From: Planctomycetota bacterium | Lineage (GTDB): Bacteria; Planctomycetota; UBA8742; UBA2392 | NCBI GenBank assembly: GCA_025993795.1 | Contig: JAMQHL010000048.1 | Coordinates: 1-64,000, forward strand | Reading direction: 5' to 3' | DNA: 64,000 nucleotides | Part shown: positions 52,323-62,551 of the stretch, piece by piece | How the letters are laid out: each line of letters starts with the position of its first letter | Numbering within the stretch: position 1 is the stretch's first letter | The notes under the pieces: model-generated | What the model was told of the DNA's origin: nothing | The model's database searches: none | The model's input: only the letters and a program-made list of their open reading frames with translations | Made by a program: the position numbers and the translations under genes

Positions 52323-54305
52323 TTATTGGTCCGCGATGTCCCACTCGTAGACGGCCCGCCAGCTACCCGCCGAGTAGAGAGTTTTTCCGTCCTCGCGAAA
52401 GGCCAGTGAGCGGACCCAGATGTCGTGTCCGGGCAGCACCATTGCACAGGCGCCAGTGCTGAGTCGCCAGATTCGAATGGTTGCATCACGGCTGCCGGAC
52501 ACTAGCTGCGTGCCGTCCGGGTGAAACGCCACGCAACTGACTTCTTTGTCATGCCCCTCGAACACTCGAGTCGTTTCACACCTTGAAACGCTCCAGAGCC
52601 TGATCGTTTTGTCTTCGCCGCCTGAAACCAGAGCCGTGCCGTCTTTGTTGAACGCAATCGTGAGGATCCGGCTCGTGTGGCCCCAGCACGTGCCGATCAA
52701 CTCGCCATTCTCGATACTCCATAGCCTGACCGTATCGTGTCTTGCAGCGGCAAGCACCTTCCCATCGGGACTGAACACGATAGCGCCAAAGCTGAAGCCG
52801 GATTCTCCGAACTGGATGTTTCTTGGCTCGGCATCAGAGGCCAGGTCCCAGATCAGCAGCGAACTCGTGGAGGTGTTGGCGATGCTGCACGCCAAGTGCC
52901 TGCCGTCCGGCGAAAACGCAACGTCGCATACACTCGCAGGCGTCTTTAGCCGCCTGATCTCTTCACCGGTAGGCGCGGCTATGATGACTACCGCGCTCTC
53001 CTTGCCGTCTCCGCCGCTGGCCAGCCGGGTACCGTCGGGGCTGATGGCGATGCTGACGACGCTGTCTTTGTGCCCACTCGGGAACTGCCGAACGGTGCCG
53101 GCGGCTGTGTCCCATGCGGAGATCTTGTCGCCGGTTCCGGCTGTGAACAGCGTACTCCCGTTGCCACTGAGAACCGAGCACAGCACCATTTCGTCGGCCA
53201 GTGGCCCCAGGCTGCGGATGCGCTCTCTTGTCGCGGTGTTCCAGATGGTCACCATTCCGCCGCTGCTGCTGACGGCAAGCTTGGCGCCGTCGGGCGAGTA
53301 CGCAAGCGCGCTGCAGCTGGTTGGTTCCTCGTGCAGTTGCGCCAGTTCTTGCCCGGTCAGGGTGTCCCAGGTGATGACGTGCCCATCTCCGCATGTTGCC
53401 GCGACGGACTTGTCATCGGGTGAGAATCGAACCTGGAACACTGTACCCAATTTGGTCCCCAGGATGCGAATGGTGGACCCGTCAGAGACCCGCCACAGTT
53501 GGACCCTGCCGTCGGTGCCGCAGGAGGCAAGCCCCAGTCCGTCCGAGCTGTACGCGACGGACAGTGTGCTGGCCGAGTGATTGGCAAGAACTTGCCGGCG
53601 ATCGCCGGTGGCAGGGTCCCACAAGCGAACCGCGCCGTCGCCCCCGACCGAAGCGAGAGTGCTCCCGTCAGGGCTGAACACGACCCTCGCGACGAATTTC
53701 GCGTGGCCCTGGAACGCGCGCACCAGTTGACCCGTGTCAACCCGCCAGATCTTGATCATCGTGTCGGTGCCGCCGGTCGCAACCAGCTTGCCGTCGGGGC
53801 TGAACGCGACCGAGCGAGCCACGCCGGTGTGTCCCTGCAGCGTCGCCCGGCCGGAACCGTTCGCCGCGTTCCAGAGTTTGACAAGGCCGTCCCTGGCCGC
53901 CGTCGCGATCAGTTTGCCGTCCGGGCTGAACGACACCGCGTGAATCGGCGCGGAGTGTGCCCTCTTCGCGTATCGTTGTTCACCGGTAGAGGCATCCCAG
54001 AGAATCAGCATGTGGTCACTGCCGATTGTGGCCAGGCTGGAGCCATCAGGGCTGAACGCCAGGTCGTAGCACGTGGCCGTGTGTCCGATCCCGAATTGCC
54101 GGAGGATGCGTGACTCTACTTCAATTTTCGGGGGGGCCTCGGTTGTCGGAGGGTCTTCGGTTGAGGCAGGGGGATCGCCGCCCCCGGGCGTTGTGGGGGG
54201 CGCGGAGTTTTGCACCGGCGCATTTGCTTCGCGGTTGCCCGAGCACGCAACGACGGCTCCAACCAGCAGTAGCAATGAAACGAGTGTTGCGGGTGCACGG
54301 CGCAT
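52323..54305 (-). CDS. WD40 beta-propeller lipoprotein
   Basis: The 660-residue product begins with a lipobox (VVACS, lipidated Cys at about 21) and a Pro/Glu/Thr-rich spacer (about 25-65), then about 14 WD40 repeats (F-S-P-D-G-x-x-L-A ... L-W-D), enough for two seven-bladed propellers. It is thus a membrane-tethered scaffold facing the periplasm. Its stop lies seven bases from that of the convergent secreted WD40 gene. The two may act together, one soluble and one anchored. No enzymatic part. Confidence 0.82.
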   Translation of the reverse strand: MRRAPATLVSLLLLVGAVVACSGNREANAPVQNSAPPTTPGGGDPPASTEDPPTTEAPPKIEVESRILRQFGIGHTATCYDLAFSPDGSSLATIGSDHMLILWDASTGEQRYAKRAHSAPIHAVSFSPDGKLIATAARDGLVKLWNAANGSGRATLQGHTGVARSVAFSPDGKLVATGGTDTMIKIWRVDTGQLVRAFQGHAKFVARVVFSPDGSTLASVGGDGAVRLWDPATGDRRQVLANHSASTLSVAYSSDGLGLASCGTDGRVQLWRVSDGSTIRILGTKLGTVFQVRFSPDDKSVAATCGDGHVITWDTLTGQELAQLHEEPTSCSALAYSPDGAKLAVSSSGGMVTIWNTATRERIRSLGPLADEMVLCSVLSGNGSTLFTAGTGDKISAWDTAAGTVRQFPSGHKDSVVSIAISPDGTRLASGGDGKESAVVIIAAPTGEEIRRLKTPASVCDVAFSPDGRHLACSIANTSTSSLLIWDLASDAEPRNIQFGESGFSFGAIVFSPDGKVLAAARHDTVRLWSIENGELIGTCWGHTSRILTIAFNKDGTALVSGGEDKTIRLWSVSRCETTRVFEGHDKEVSCVAFHPDGTQLVSGSRDATIRIWRLSTGACAMVLPGHDIWVRSLAFREDGKTLYSAGSWRAVYEWDIADQ

Positions 54306-54483
54306 GACGACCCCCTGGCAAGTTTCACTACCTTACAATTCGCGCCTTGCGGTTGGATTCCCTGCTGAAAGTTCTTCACGCGTGAAATGCCGCCAGTGAT
54401 TCGCCGGCGGCATTCTCGCGGCCGTGGTTTCCGACACTCCTCCACATCCCCGGCGTTGTCGCAGCCGCTGCTAGACTCGCGGC

Positions 54484-57400
54484 ATGGGACGTGAGCTTTA
54501 CCGCATACCGTTGGGCAGCGACGACAGCGACTGGCTGGTGGCCCAGGTGCGCGACGCGATTGCGTCGGCCGATGCGCTTGACCATTTGGCGGTGCTGCAC
54601 CTGGCGACGCCCGATCGGCGTGCATCGCAACTTCGCCGGCGCGTATTCGATGGCGGCTATGGCGTGCATTACCCCGCGGGCTCGCCCGAGCGCATTGCCC
54701 GCCAACTGCTTTCCGAGTTCGAGCCCAAACTGCAGGTCCGCACCCAGGTCGAGCGCGACTTCGACTTTTTTGCCGCGTTGTCCGAAACACTGGCCCGGCG
54801 CAACGACCGGCGCCGCCCGGGTCGCCCGCTGGTGAATGAGTTGCTGGTCGCCTGGAAGCGCCTTGCCCAGGCTCTGCCACCGGCGCAGCGCACGCCTAAA
54901 CGACTCGAGGCACTGACCGCGCCCTTGGGCCAACGCATCCCGGTGTTGCTGGGTGTCGTGGAACACTATCGCAAGCGCCTTGCGGCAACCGGCTGCACCG
55001 ACCCAGAAGACGCGCTGTGGGAGGCCGCGCAGCGCATGCCGCGCTGGAACTTCGCGCCCGCACTGGTGCTGGTCGACGACCTTGACCGTGTCAGCCCCGC
55101 ACGCGCCGCGTTTCTGGACGCGCTGGCCGGCCGCGCCGCGCGCTGCCTGTTTCTGCTGCGCGGCAGCCGGGACGAATTGACCTTCCTGCAGCAGCCCCAC
55201 GAAGTTCAGCAGGCGCTTGTGCTCGATGCGGGCGGCCGGGTCGCCGCCGCACCCCAGCTGCCGCCATTGCCGGGTGCTGCGGTGCTTGAGGCGTGGCAAT
55301 CAGACGCATCGCTTGCGGGCGGCGTCGAGATGATCAGTCCCGCGTCGCGCGCCGCTGAAGTGCGCGAAGCCGCCCGCTTTGTGCGCCGGGCCTTGAACGA
55401 CGGCGCTCCGCCGTCAGGCCTCTGCGTTGCGATGCCGTCAACCGGCGCCTATGCAGAGCTGATCTCGGAGATTTTTGCCGCCGCTGCAATTCCGTATGAC
55501 GCGCCCTTTGAGGCGACACTGGACCAGGCGACGCCAGTGGCGGCGATCCTGGACCTGATACGCGCAGCCCACGACGGCTTGGACCGGACCGCGCTGATGG
55601 ATGCGCTCGCTTCGCCCTACCTGGCGTTCGGGCAAGCCACGCACCAGGAGATTCTCGGCAAGGTTCAATCGGCCACGCTCAAGGGATGGGTTGTGGGCGG
55701 CCGTAACGCGCAGCGTGATTGGCTGGACAAGCTGAAGCTCCATTGCGACGAGCAATCCTTGAAGTGGCTCCAGTCGGTGCTCGTGCTGCTGGCGCCGTTC
55801 AGCCGTGGCAGCGGACTTGCCGCCGACCTTGCCGGCGCCGTCCGCGACTTGTTGCGCAGGTCGGGTGCGACTGCAATTGCGCAGGATGATGCTGCGGGGG
55901 GCACGGTGCATGCGGCCACTCGGGCATTGGCCCTGCACGAGTTCGGGCGCCTGCTCACCGAGATGCAGACCGAGTTCAAACGCATCGGCAATCCCTCGTT
56001 GCGCGTGTCTGACTTTCTGCGCGCTCTGGGCGAGCAGACGGTGGCCCGCAGCGTGCGCCCCCCACAGGCCCGCGGCGAGAGAGTGCGCGTGCTGGGCCTG
56101 CGCGAGCTGCGCGGCGCCCGCTTTCAGCAGGTGATCGTCATGGGTCTCACCGATACCGATCTGCCGCTGTCTGACGAAGACTCGATGTTCCTGCCCGCTG
56201 CCCGGCAAGAACTGCTGGCCCACACAGCCGGTGCGGCGATGGCCGCTGAACTGTGCGCACCGATTGATACCGCACGCCAGGCGGATTACCTGTTCGCGCA
56301 CGCGCTGGTTGCGGCGTCGGGGCGGCTGGTGCTGTCGCTGCCCCAGGCGCAGGGTGACACACCGTTCGTGCCCGCGACGCCGCTGGCCCGGTTGAAGCGC
56401 TGCCTTGGCCTGGACAAGCCGCCTGCGGCACTGGGACCGGAGTCGCCGACGTCTGACCATGAGCTCGCGCGCGAGGCAGCGCGACAACTGACCCGGGCCG
56501 AGTCGAGCCCCGGGCAACGCCATACGCTGGCGCTGGACGCCGCGCTGAAGACCGGCCTTCACGGGCGCGCGATTGAACTTGCACGCTCAGACATGGTGGC
56601 GGCACCGACCGAGTACGACGGTGCGGTGACCGCTCTGCCGGGTTTGCAGCAGCGCTTCAGTGCCACGGCTGATGAACAGCGCCACAGTTTTTCGCCAAGC
56701 CAGATGGACAACTATGTCGAATGCCCGCAGCGTTTCTGGGCGCGCTATGTGATGAATGCAAAGCCGGCCGACGAGCCTACGCTGGACACGCCGCCCCATG
56801 CGATCGGCACGTTGCTGCACACGGCGTTTGAACGCTATGTCCTGTTGCTGCGGCGCGAGGCGGGCCAGCCGGATGTCCTGGACGACCCGCTCAAGCGCAA
56901 GCCCGTGCATCTGCTGGATGTCGCCGACGACGAGAGTGCCGCGCGCGCGGCCGGGTATCGCCTGGTCGGCGACGCCTTTGAACAGGCGTGCGCGATTGAA
57001 AAGACCCAGGGGCCATTCTGGGAAGGCGTGAAGCGGCAGGTGCGCGCGGGCCTGCCCGGAGAGCCGCCGGCAGGCCTGGGGCGCGGCCTGCTTGCTCGTT
57101 TTGTTGATGAAGAGATTGCGCGGGCGCAGCAGGGCATCGGCGTTCGCTTTGCCGAGTTCGACTTCGGCAAAGACAACCCGCCCACGCCCGAGTCACCCGA
57201 CGCGGTGCCCCAGCCGATCGATCTGCCGCTTGAGACCGGCATGATCCGGCTGATGGGAAGTGTGGACCGGGTGGATGAAGGCCCGGACGGGCTTGAAATC
57301 GTGGATTACAAGACGGGCGGCGCCAGGACCACGGCGGAAGTGAGAGACGGCGAGGCATTTCAGCTTGCCACCTACCTGGCCGCGATTGCGAAACTGACCG

Positions 57401-57747
57401 GCAGCAAACCGCGCGGCATGAGCTATCTGCTGGTACCGCCGCAGAAGAAGGTCGAGCGCAAAGACGTCACGCTGCTGAACAGAAAGCCGGCGTTTGAAGT
57501 CGCCAAGCTGGTCGAGGAAGTGCTGCCGCGGCGCCTTTCCCGCATGATGAACGCGCTTTCGACGGGGGTTTTCGTCCACCTGCCCTTCGCATCGCCCGGC
57601 ACACCCTGCCGATATTGTGACTACGCCGGCTCGTGCGCCCGGCGCGAAGACGTAATCGAGGAACGCCAACTGCGGAAGGACGGAACCCCCGGCGCCTATC
57701 TGCCGGACAGGGAGCTGGCTGTGCCACAGGCGGAGCCGGCTGAATGA
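54484..57747 (+). CDS. addB: AddB/RexB-type subunit of helicase-nuclease (PD-(D/E)XK nuclease with Fe-S cysteines)
   Basis: The 1087-residue protein has a UvrD-like but apparently ATPase-dead N-terminal part (no Walker A) and a C-terminal RecB-family nuclease. The Fe-S-type Cys set is C747 in YVECPQRF plus C1042, C1045 and C1051. GTLLHTAFERY is the nuclease His helix. The active site is in SVDRVDEG and VDYKTG (about 928-944, D941/K943). This is the AddB layout, in which AddB recognises Chi and cuts the 5' strand during double-strand-break repair. The stop overlaps the addA start (ATGA). Confidence 0.85.
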   Translation: MGRELYRIPLGSDDSDWLVAQVRDAIASADALDHLAVLHLATPDRRASQLRRRVFDGGYGVHYPAGSPERIARQLLSEFEPKLQVRTQVERDFDFFAALSETLARRNDRRRPGRPLVNELLVAWKRLAQALPPAQRTPKRLEALTAPLGQRIPVLLGVVEHYRKRLAATGCTDPEDALWEAAQRMPRWNFAPALVLVDDLDRVSPARAAFLDALAGRAARCLFLLRGSRDELTFLQQPHEVQQALVLDAGGRVAAAPQLPPLPGAAVLEAWQSDASLAGGVEMISPASRAAEVREAARFVRRALNDGAPPSGLCVAMPSTGAYAELISEIFAAAAIPYDAPFEATLDQATPVAAILDLIRAAHDGLDRTALMDALASPYLAFGQATHQEILGKVQSATLKGWVVGGRNAQRDWLDKLKLHCDEQSLKWLQSVLVLLAPFSRGSGLAADLAGAVRDLLRRSGATAIAQDDAAGGTVHAATRALALHEFGRLLTEMQTEFKRIGNPSLRVSDFLRALGEQTVARSVRPPQARGERVRVLGLRELRGARFQQVIVMGLTDTDLPLSDEDSMFLPAARQELLAHTAGAAMAAELCAPIDTARQADYLFAHALVAASGRLVLSLPQAQGDTPFVPATPLARLKRCLGLDKPPAALGPESPTSDHELAREAARQLTRAESSPGQRHTLALDAALKTGLHGRAIELARSDMVAAPTEYDGAVTALPGLQQRFSATADEQRHSFSPSQMDNYVECPQRFWARYVMNAKPADEPTLDTPPHAIGTLLHTAFERYVLLLRREAGQPDVLDDPLKRKPVHLLDVADDESAARAAGYRLVGDAFEQACAIEKTQGPFWEGVKRQVRAGLPGEPPAGLGRGLLARFVDEEIARAQQGIGVRFAEFDFGKDNPPTPESPDAVPQPIDLPLETGMIRLMGSVDRVDEGPDGLEIVDYKTGGARTTAEVRDGEAFQLATYLAAIAKLTGSKPRGMSYLLVPPQKKVERKDVTLLNRKPAFEVAKLVEEVLPRRLSRMMNALSTGVFVHLPFASPGTPCRYCDYAGSCARREDVIEERQLRKDGTPGAYLPDRELAVPQAEPAE

Positions 57748-60700
57748 AGGCACCCGCATCCACATCCTCGCTCAATCCCGGCCAGTGTGCTGCCCTTGAC
57801 CTGCAGCGCGACATGATTGTCAGTGCCGGCGCCGGCGCCGGAAAAACCCAGGTGCTGGGCCTGCGCGTGCTGGCGCTGCTTGAGCACGGGCACGCGCGCA
57901 TCGACGAAATCGTCGCGTTCACGTTTACCGAAAAGGCCGCAGCGGAAATGCGCGAGCGTGTACAGTCGCTGTTACTGGGCCGCATTCAGGAACTTGAGCT
58001 GGTGAAGGACAAGGTCTTTCTGCCGCGCCTGAAGCAGGCGCAGTCTGAGTTCAGCCGCAACCGCATCAGCACGGTGCACAGCTTCTGCTATTGCCTGCTT
58101 GGCGAGTACGCGTGGGAAGCCGGGCTTGAGCCGAATGCGCCGATCCTGGACGAGCGTCGGCAGGCGTCTGCGCGCGATGCGGCAACCCGCGCCGTGCTGC
58201 TGCGCGGTAACCTTGATGAAGACGCCGCATTGGCCGGCGCATTGAGTCGCCTGGGCTCTGCCATGCCGCTGCGTGATCTGCGCGACGCCGTGGAGTCCCT
58301 GCTGCGTGAACGCAACGTCGGCGGCCCGGCCCTGCAACTTGCGGCAAAGCGCTGGGCAGAGCCGGATGCTGAAACCGCCCGCCGCAGGCAGGAACACGCG
58401 GAGTTGCTTGAGGCCGCAATGGCCCCCGTGCACGAGGCAATGTCACAGCTCGACTTCAAGGCCGCAAAGTCAGCGACCGGCGACAAGCTTTCGGAGCTGA
58501 TGCTTGAACTGAAACAGGCAGATGCAGTGGCAATGACGTCGCTGCTGCTGACGTCAGCGGGCCGCCCGCGCAGCTTTGCTTCAAAGGGTGCCGCATCCAG
58601 GTGGAAGCATGACCCGGAGGCACTGGAGCAAGGGCGCTCGGACGTGCAGGAGCTTGCGAACTTGTTCGCCGATGCAATGGCGCAGGTGCCGCTTGGGCTT
58701 GATGAAGCATTCGAACGTCGCGCCGGCGCCGTGCTTTGCGACCTTTGGGAGGTGTTCCAGCGTGTGGCGCGCGAGTATGCCGAGGCTTGCGCCGGCGGCC
58801 TGGACTTCCTTGACCTTGAGCTCCGTGCGCTTGCACTGCTGAAAGACAGCGCTGACACGCGCGCCGAGATTGCGCGGCGCATGCGCTTTCTGCTTGTGGA
58901 CGAGTTCCAGGACACCAACCCCACGCAGGCCGCGCTGTTCGCCCTACTGCGGCAGGCCGACGACACTCCCGGCCGCTTCTTTGCCGTCGGCGATTCCAAG
59001 CAGTCGGTGTACGGTTTTCGTGGCAGCGACGTCAGTATTTTCAACCGAGCACTCACCGAGATTCCGGCGCGCAACAAGAAGAGCGGCGCCGGCAAGCTGC
59101 CGCTGGCGCCGCCCTGGGGGCTGGTGTGCGACGACAGCAAGGAACAGCGTGGCGGCGTGATTCGGCTTGCGCACAACTACCGCACGGTGGCGCCGGTGCT
59201 TGAACTCGGCAATCGCGTGTTCCAGTGCGTGTTCACGGTACCCGACCCGCAGCCCCACGACGCCTGCCCGCAGGACATGATCGCGGGCTCTAGCGCGGCA
59301 CCGATTCTCAAGCCTGTCGAGCTGCACTTCCTGCCCAAGCCCAAGCACGGAAAGCCCGACGAAGATGCCGCCCGCGTACGCAGAGACGACGAGGCGGAGT
59401 TCATTGCCAAGCGCGTAGAGGCCCTGCGCGACGAAGGCGTGCCGCTGCGCGACATCGCAATCCTCGTGCGCCGCGGCACACGCAACTGGGAGTACCGTGG
59501 CGCCTTTGCGCGCCACGACCTGTCGCTGCTGGTATTGGGCGAAGCCGGCTTGTTCAGCACCCAAGAGGGCCAGGACTGCCTGAACCTGCTGCGCGCACTT
59601 GCCAACCCCGGCGATGACATTGCCATGCTGGGCCTGTTGCGCTCGCCCCTGGCAGGCCTTTCAGACCGCTATCTCACCGAGTTGGCGCTTCGGCATGACC
59701 GGCGCCAGTCGATTCTGGCACGGCTTCAGGCCGATGCGGCAGCGGCGCCGCCCGAGGCCAGGACGTTTCTCGCGCGCTTTGCGGCGCTGCGTGAGCGCGC
59801 CGGCCGCGATGCCCCGGCGCTGCTGCTGACTGAGGCTTTGGCACAATGCGGCTATGCCCTTGCCGTTGGTTGCGGCTTCGATGCCGAACAGCGCCTGGGC
59901 AACATCGACCGTATAGTGGAAGTCGTGCGCGAAACGCAGCAGGAGTTTCCGGCACTGGCGCTTCTCGTGCGCGAGCTGCTGAATCGCCTTGAGGCGGGCG
60001 ATGGCGAGTCGCAGGGCACGCCCGAAAGCGGCGCTGACGGCGTGCGCTTGCTGACGGTGCACAAGGCCAAGGGGTTGGAGTTTCCCGTCGTGATCGTGCC
60101 GGACCTAGCGGCAACCCCCGGCGGCGGTGGCGGCGGCGTCATACGTTGCTGGCCCGTGGCGCCGGATCAGCCGCTGGGGCTGTGGCTGCGCTCTACAGAA
60201 GAAGAATCGCTGGGCGATTCACAGTGCGACCTGTATGCCCACCTGGCCTCCAAGGATCACGCTGCGCGCGCCGAGGCTGAAGAGCGGCGCATTCTTTACG
60301 TTGCCTGGACACGCGCGAAGTCGCGGCTGATCCTGGTCGGTACCGTGGGGCAGGAGATCAAGAGTAACGGCTGGGCACAGCTTCTGGCGCAGTCGCTGGG
60401 CGTCTGCCAGTGGGGCGACGCCAGCGCTGAAGCGGCTCTCAGCCTGCAATGGCGCGGGCCCGTCGAGCGCTCTGCGCCCCGGTCACACGCGCTGTCAATC
60501 CGTCGCGCTCGCGGCGCGTTGAAAGAGGGCAGCCTTGAGTTGCCTGAAGTGATCGACAGCTCTTTGTGTGTCGCGCATACCGCCGTGCCCACCGTGTGGA
60601 TCAAGCCAGACGCAGCCGAGTTCGGCACGCTGGTCCATGCTGCGATGGAGCGGCACATCCGCGCGGCAGGCGCTGAGGCAGGCGTGCTGGATGCGGGAGA

Positions 60701-61064
60701 CAGCGAGCTCGCGGCGCATTTCCAGCGCGCGCGGCAGGCGCTCGCAACCCGGCCGGTGGCACTGCGCGAACGGCCAGAATTCGGATTGCTCACGCCACAG
60801 GGCGCGCGGCGTCTCGACCTGTTGCGTGAACTGGAAGGCGACACCTATGAAATCATCGACTACAAGACCGATCGCGTGCAGGGCGAACTGCAAGCCCACG
60901 CTGAAACCGAACATGGCCCGCAACTGCGGGTCTATGCGCGAAGCCTAGTTGAGATGCTCACGGCCCGGGGCAAACCGCCGCAACTTGTTCGGACCTTTGT
61001 GTGTTTCACCGGCCCGGATGCCTTGAACCCAGCCGAGCGGCTGGTTGAAATCCCGCCGGAATGA
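57744..61064 (+). CDS. addA: AddA-type UvrD/RecB helicase-nuclease subunit
   Basis: The 1106-residue protein is a superfamily 1A helicase fused to a RecB-type nuclease. Walker A is SAGAGAGKT (27-35), motif Ia AFTFTEKAAAEM, Walker B LLVDEFQDTNP (about 381-391), motif III GDSKQSVYGFRG, motif V TVHKAKGLEFP and motif VI YVAWTRAK. The C-terminal nuclease has GTLVHAAMERH and EIIDYKTD (about 1036-1043). With AddB it forms the AddAB complex that resects DNA ends for homologous recombination. The four-base overlap with addB fits a fixed 1:1 ratio. No separate RecD is present. Confidence 0.92.
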   Translation: MKAPASTSSLNPGQCAALDLQRDMIVSAGAGAGKTQVLGLRVLALLEHGHARIDEIVAFTFTEKAAAEMRERVQSLLLGRIQELELVKDKVFLPRLKQAQSEFSRNRISTVHSFCYCLLGEYAWEAGLEPNAPILDERRQASARDAATRAVLLRGNLDEDAALAGALSRLGSAMPLRDLRDAVESLLRERNVGGPALQLAAKRWAEPDAETARRRQEHAELLEAAMAPVHEAMSQLDFKAAKSATGDKLSELMLELKQADAVAMTSLLLTSAGRPRSFASKGAASRWKHDPEALEQGRSDVQELANLFADAMAQVPLGLDEAFERRAGAVLCDLWEVFQRVAREYAEACAGGLDFLDLELRALALLKDSADTRAEIARRMRFLLVDEFQDTNPTQAALFALLRQADDTPGRFFAVGDSKQSVYGFRGSDVSIFNRALTEIPARNKKSGAGKLPLAPPWGLVCDDSKEQRGGVIRLAHNYRTVAPVLELGNRVFQCVFTVPDPQPHDACPQDMIAGSSAAPILKPVELHFLPKPKHGKPDEDAARVRRDDEAEFIAKRVEALRDEGVPLRDIAILVRRGTRNWEYRGAFARHDLSLLVLGEAGLFSTQEGQDCLNLLRALANPGDDIAMLGLLRSPLAGLSDRYLTELALRHDRRQSILARLQADAAAAPPEARTFLARFAALRERAGRDAPALLLTEALAQCGYALAVGCGFDAEQRLGNIDRIVEVVRETQQEFPALALLVRELLNRLEAGDGESQGTPESGADGVRLLTVHKAKGLEFPVVIVPDLAATPGGGGGGVIRCWPVAPDQPLGLWLRSTEEESLGDSQCDLYAHLASKDHAARAEAEERRILYVAWTRAKSRLILVGTVGQEIKSNGWAQLLAQSLGVCQWGDASAEAALSLQWRGPVERSAPRSHALSIRRARGALKEGSLELPEVIDSSLCVAHTAVPTVWIKPDAAEFGTLVHAAMERHIRAAGAEAGVLDAGDSELAAHFQRARQALATRPVALRERPEFGLLTPQGARRLDLLRELEGDTYEIIDYKTDRVQGELQAHAETEHGPQLRVYARSLVEMLTARGKPPQLVRTFVCFTGPDALNPAERLVEIPPE

Positions 61065-61138
61065 CAACCACTTAGGGCAGCGACAAGGCACGATACAGAG
61101 TGGCTGTGCATTTCGCCATTGAGGGTTGTGGAGTAGCG

Positions 61139-62551
61139 GTGAGCCTGTTCAACGTCAACTCGCGTCTGGCCAGGCATGTGCTGTTTTTCGGCTTGCCGTT
61201 GGTGCTGGGTCTGGCGTGTCATGCGTTGTTCAACCTGGTCGACACGCTGCTTGTCGGCCAGCTTGGCGGGGAAGCGGGTGCGCAGGCAATCAGCGTCACC
61301 GGGCTGTGCGACCCGATCACGACGTTCCAGACGATCCTGTTCAACGGCCCGATCGCGGGCGCGGGCGTTCTGCTTTCCCGCGCATTGGGCGAAGGCAACG
61401 AAGAGAACCTGCGCCGCATCGCGCTGCGCGCCAGCGGTTTCGTGCTGGCACTGTCCGCGATCATGGGCGTTCCCGGCTGGATCTGGTCTCAAGAAATCGC
61501 CACCGCGATGGGGGCGCACGAGGGCTGGCAGCTTGAGCAGTGCACCGAGTACCTTGAGATCATGCTGGCAGGCGGTTTCACAGCCGGCATGTTCCTGTAC
61601 CTGACGACGCTTGAGCGCTCGCTGGGCCGCACCAACGTATTTCTGCTGTTCTTCATGCTGAGCAATGTGCTGAACGCGCTGTTCGGGTTGTTTCTGATTT
61701 ACGGTGCGGGCCCATTCCCCGGCTTCTTCCCGGGCTTCCTGCGTGCCTGGTGCGAGGTTCTGAACCTGCCCCGAATGGGCGTGATCGGCAGCGCGTGGTC
61801 GACCGTGCTGGCGCGCGCAATTGCGGGCGGCATGCTGCTTGGCTACGGCCTGTGGCGGGGGCACATGCGCGGCAAGCTGCGTTGGTTGATCCCGCAGGGC
61901 CGCGCCGTGCTGGAGCTGATGCGCATCGGAATGTGGAATAATGGGCAGATTGCCGCGCGCGGACTGGCGGGCGGCGTCATGATCCGCACGATGCAGGAGG
62001 CCGGCCGCGGCGACCCCAACGTGGTTGGCGGTGTGTTCGTCGGCCTGAAGGTTGAGCTGCTGCTGATCCTGCTCAGCTTCGGTTGGGGGGCCGCAGCGCA
62101 GACGCTGGTCGCGTCAAGTCTTGGCGCCGCGAAGCCGGAACGCGCTGCCCACGAAGAACGCCTCACGATCGTGTTCGCCACCTTGACCGGCATTCTGCTG
62201 ACGCTGCCGGTGTTTGTGTTCGCCCCGGAAATCGCCAGTTGGTTCAACCCGCAGCCTCAGCTTGTGTACTGGGCCGAAAACTACATGGAGTTGATGGCCG
62301 TGGCTTTTGTGTTCACGCCAGTCAACGTCGTGATCAGCCAGTCACTGGTTGCGCGAAACCACCTGCGCATTCCCGTGATTCTTGACAGCGTTGTGCTGCT
62401 GGGAGTGATGTCGCCGATCCTGATCATCGCAACCCTCGCGGGTGCTGGCGTAAAGGCGCTGATCCTGGTGAACATGTTCACCGTGGTCGGGCTCACGATT
62501 ATCTACGTGGTCGTGCGCCAGCGAGTAGTGAAGCACGATGCCACGCGCTAA
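61139..62551 (+). CDS. MATE-family multidrug/toxin efflux transporter
   Basis: The 470-residue protein has about 12 membrane helices in two similar halves and the MATE pattern (FFGLPLVLGLACHALFNLVDTLLVGQLGG near the N-terminus, with an equivalent in the second half). MATE proteins exchange Na or H for cationic drugs or metabolites at the inner membrane. The GTG at 61139 with GGAG five bases upstream is preferred over a GTG at 61100 without one. It follows addA by 74 bases; its 3' end overlaps the convergent kinase gene by four bases. Substrate unknown. Confidence 0.85.
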   Translation: MSLFNVNSRLARHVLFFGLPLVLGLACHALFNLVDTLLVGQLGGEAGAQAISVTGLCDPITTFQTILFNGPIAGAGVLLSRALGEGNEENLRRIALRASGFVLALSAIMGVPGWIWSQEIATAMGAHEGWQLEQCTEYLEIMLAGGFTAGMFLYLTTLERSLGRTNVFLLFFMLSNVLNALFGLFLIYGAGPFPGFFPGFLRAWCEVLNLPRMGVIGSAWSTVLARAIAGGMLLGYGLWRGHMRGKLRWLIPQGRAVLELMRIGMWNNGQIAARGLAGGVMIRTMQEAGRGDPNVVGGVFVGLKVELLLILLSFGWGAAAQTLVASSLGAAKPERAAHEERLTIVFATLTGILLTLPVFVFAPEIASWFNPQPQLVYWAENYMELMAVAFVFTPVNVVISQSLVARNHLRIPVILDSVVLLGVMSPILIIATLAGAGVKALILVNMFTVVGLTIIYVVVRQRVVKHDATR

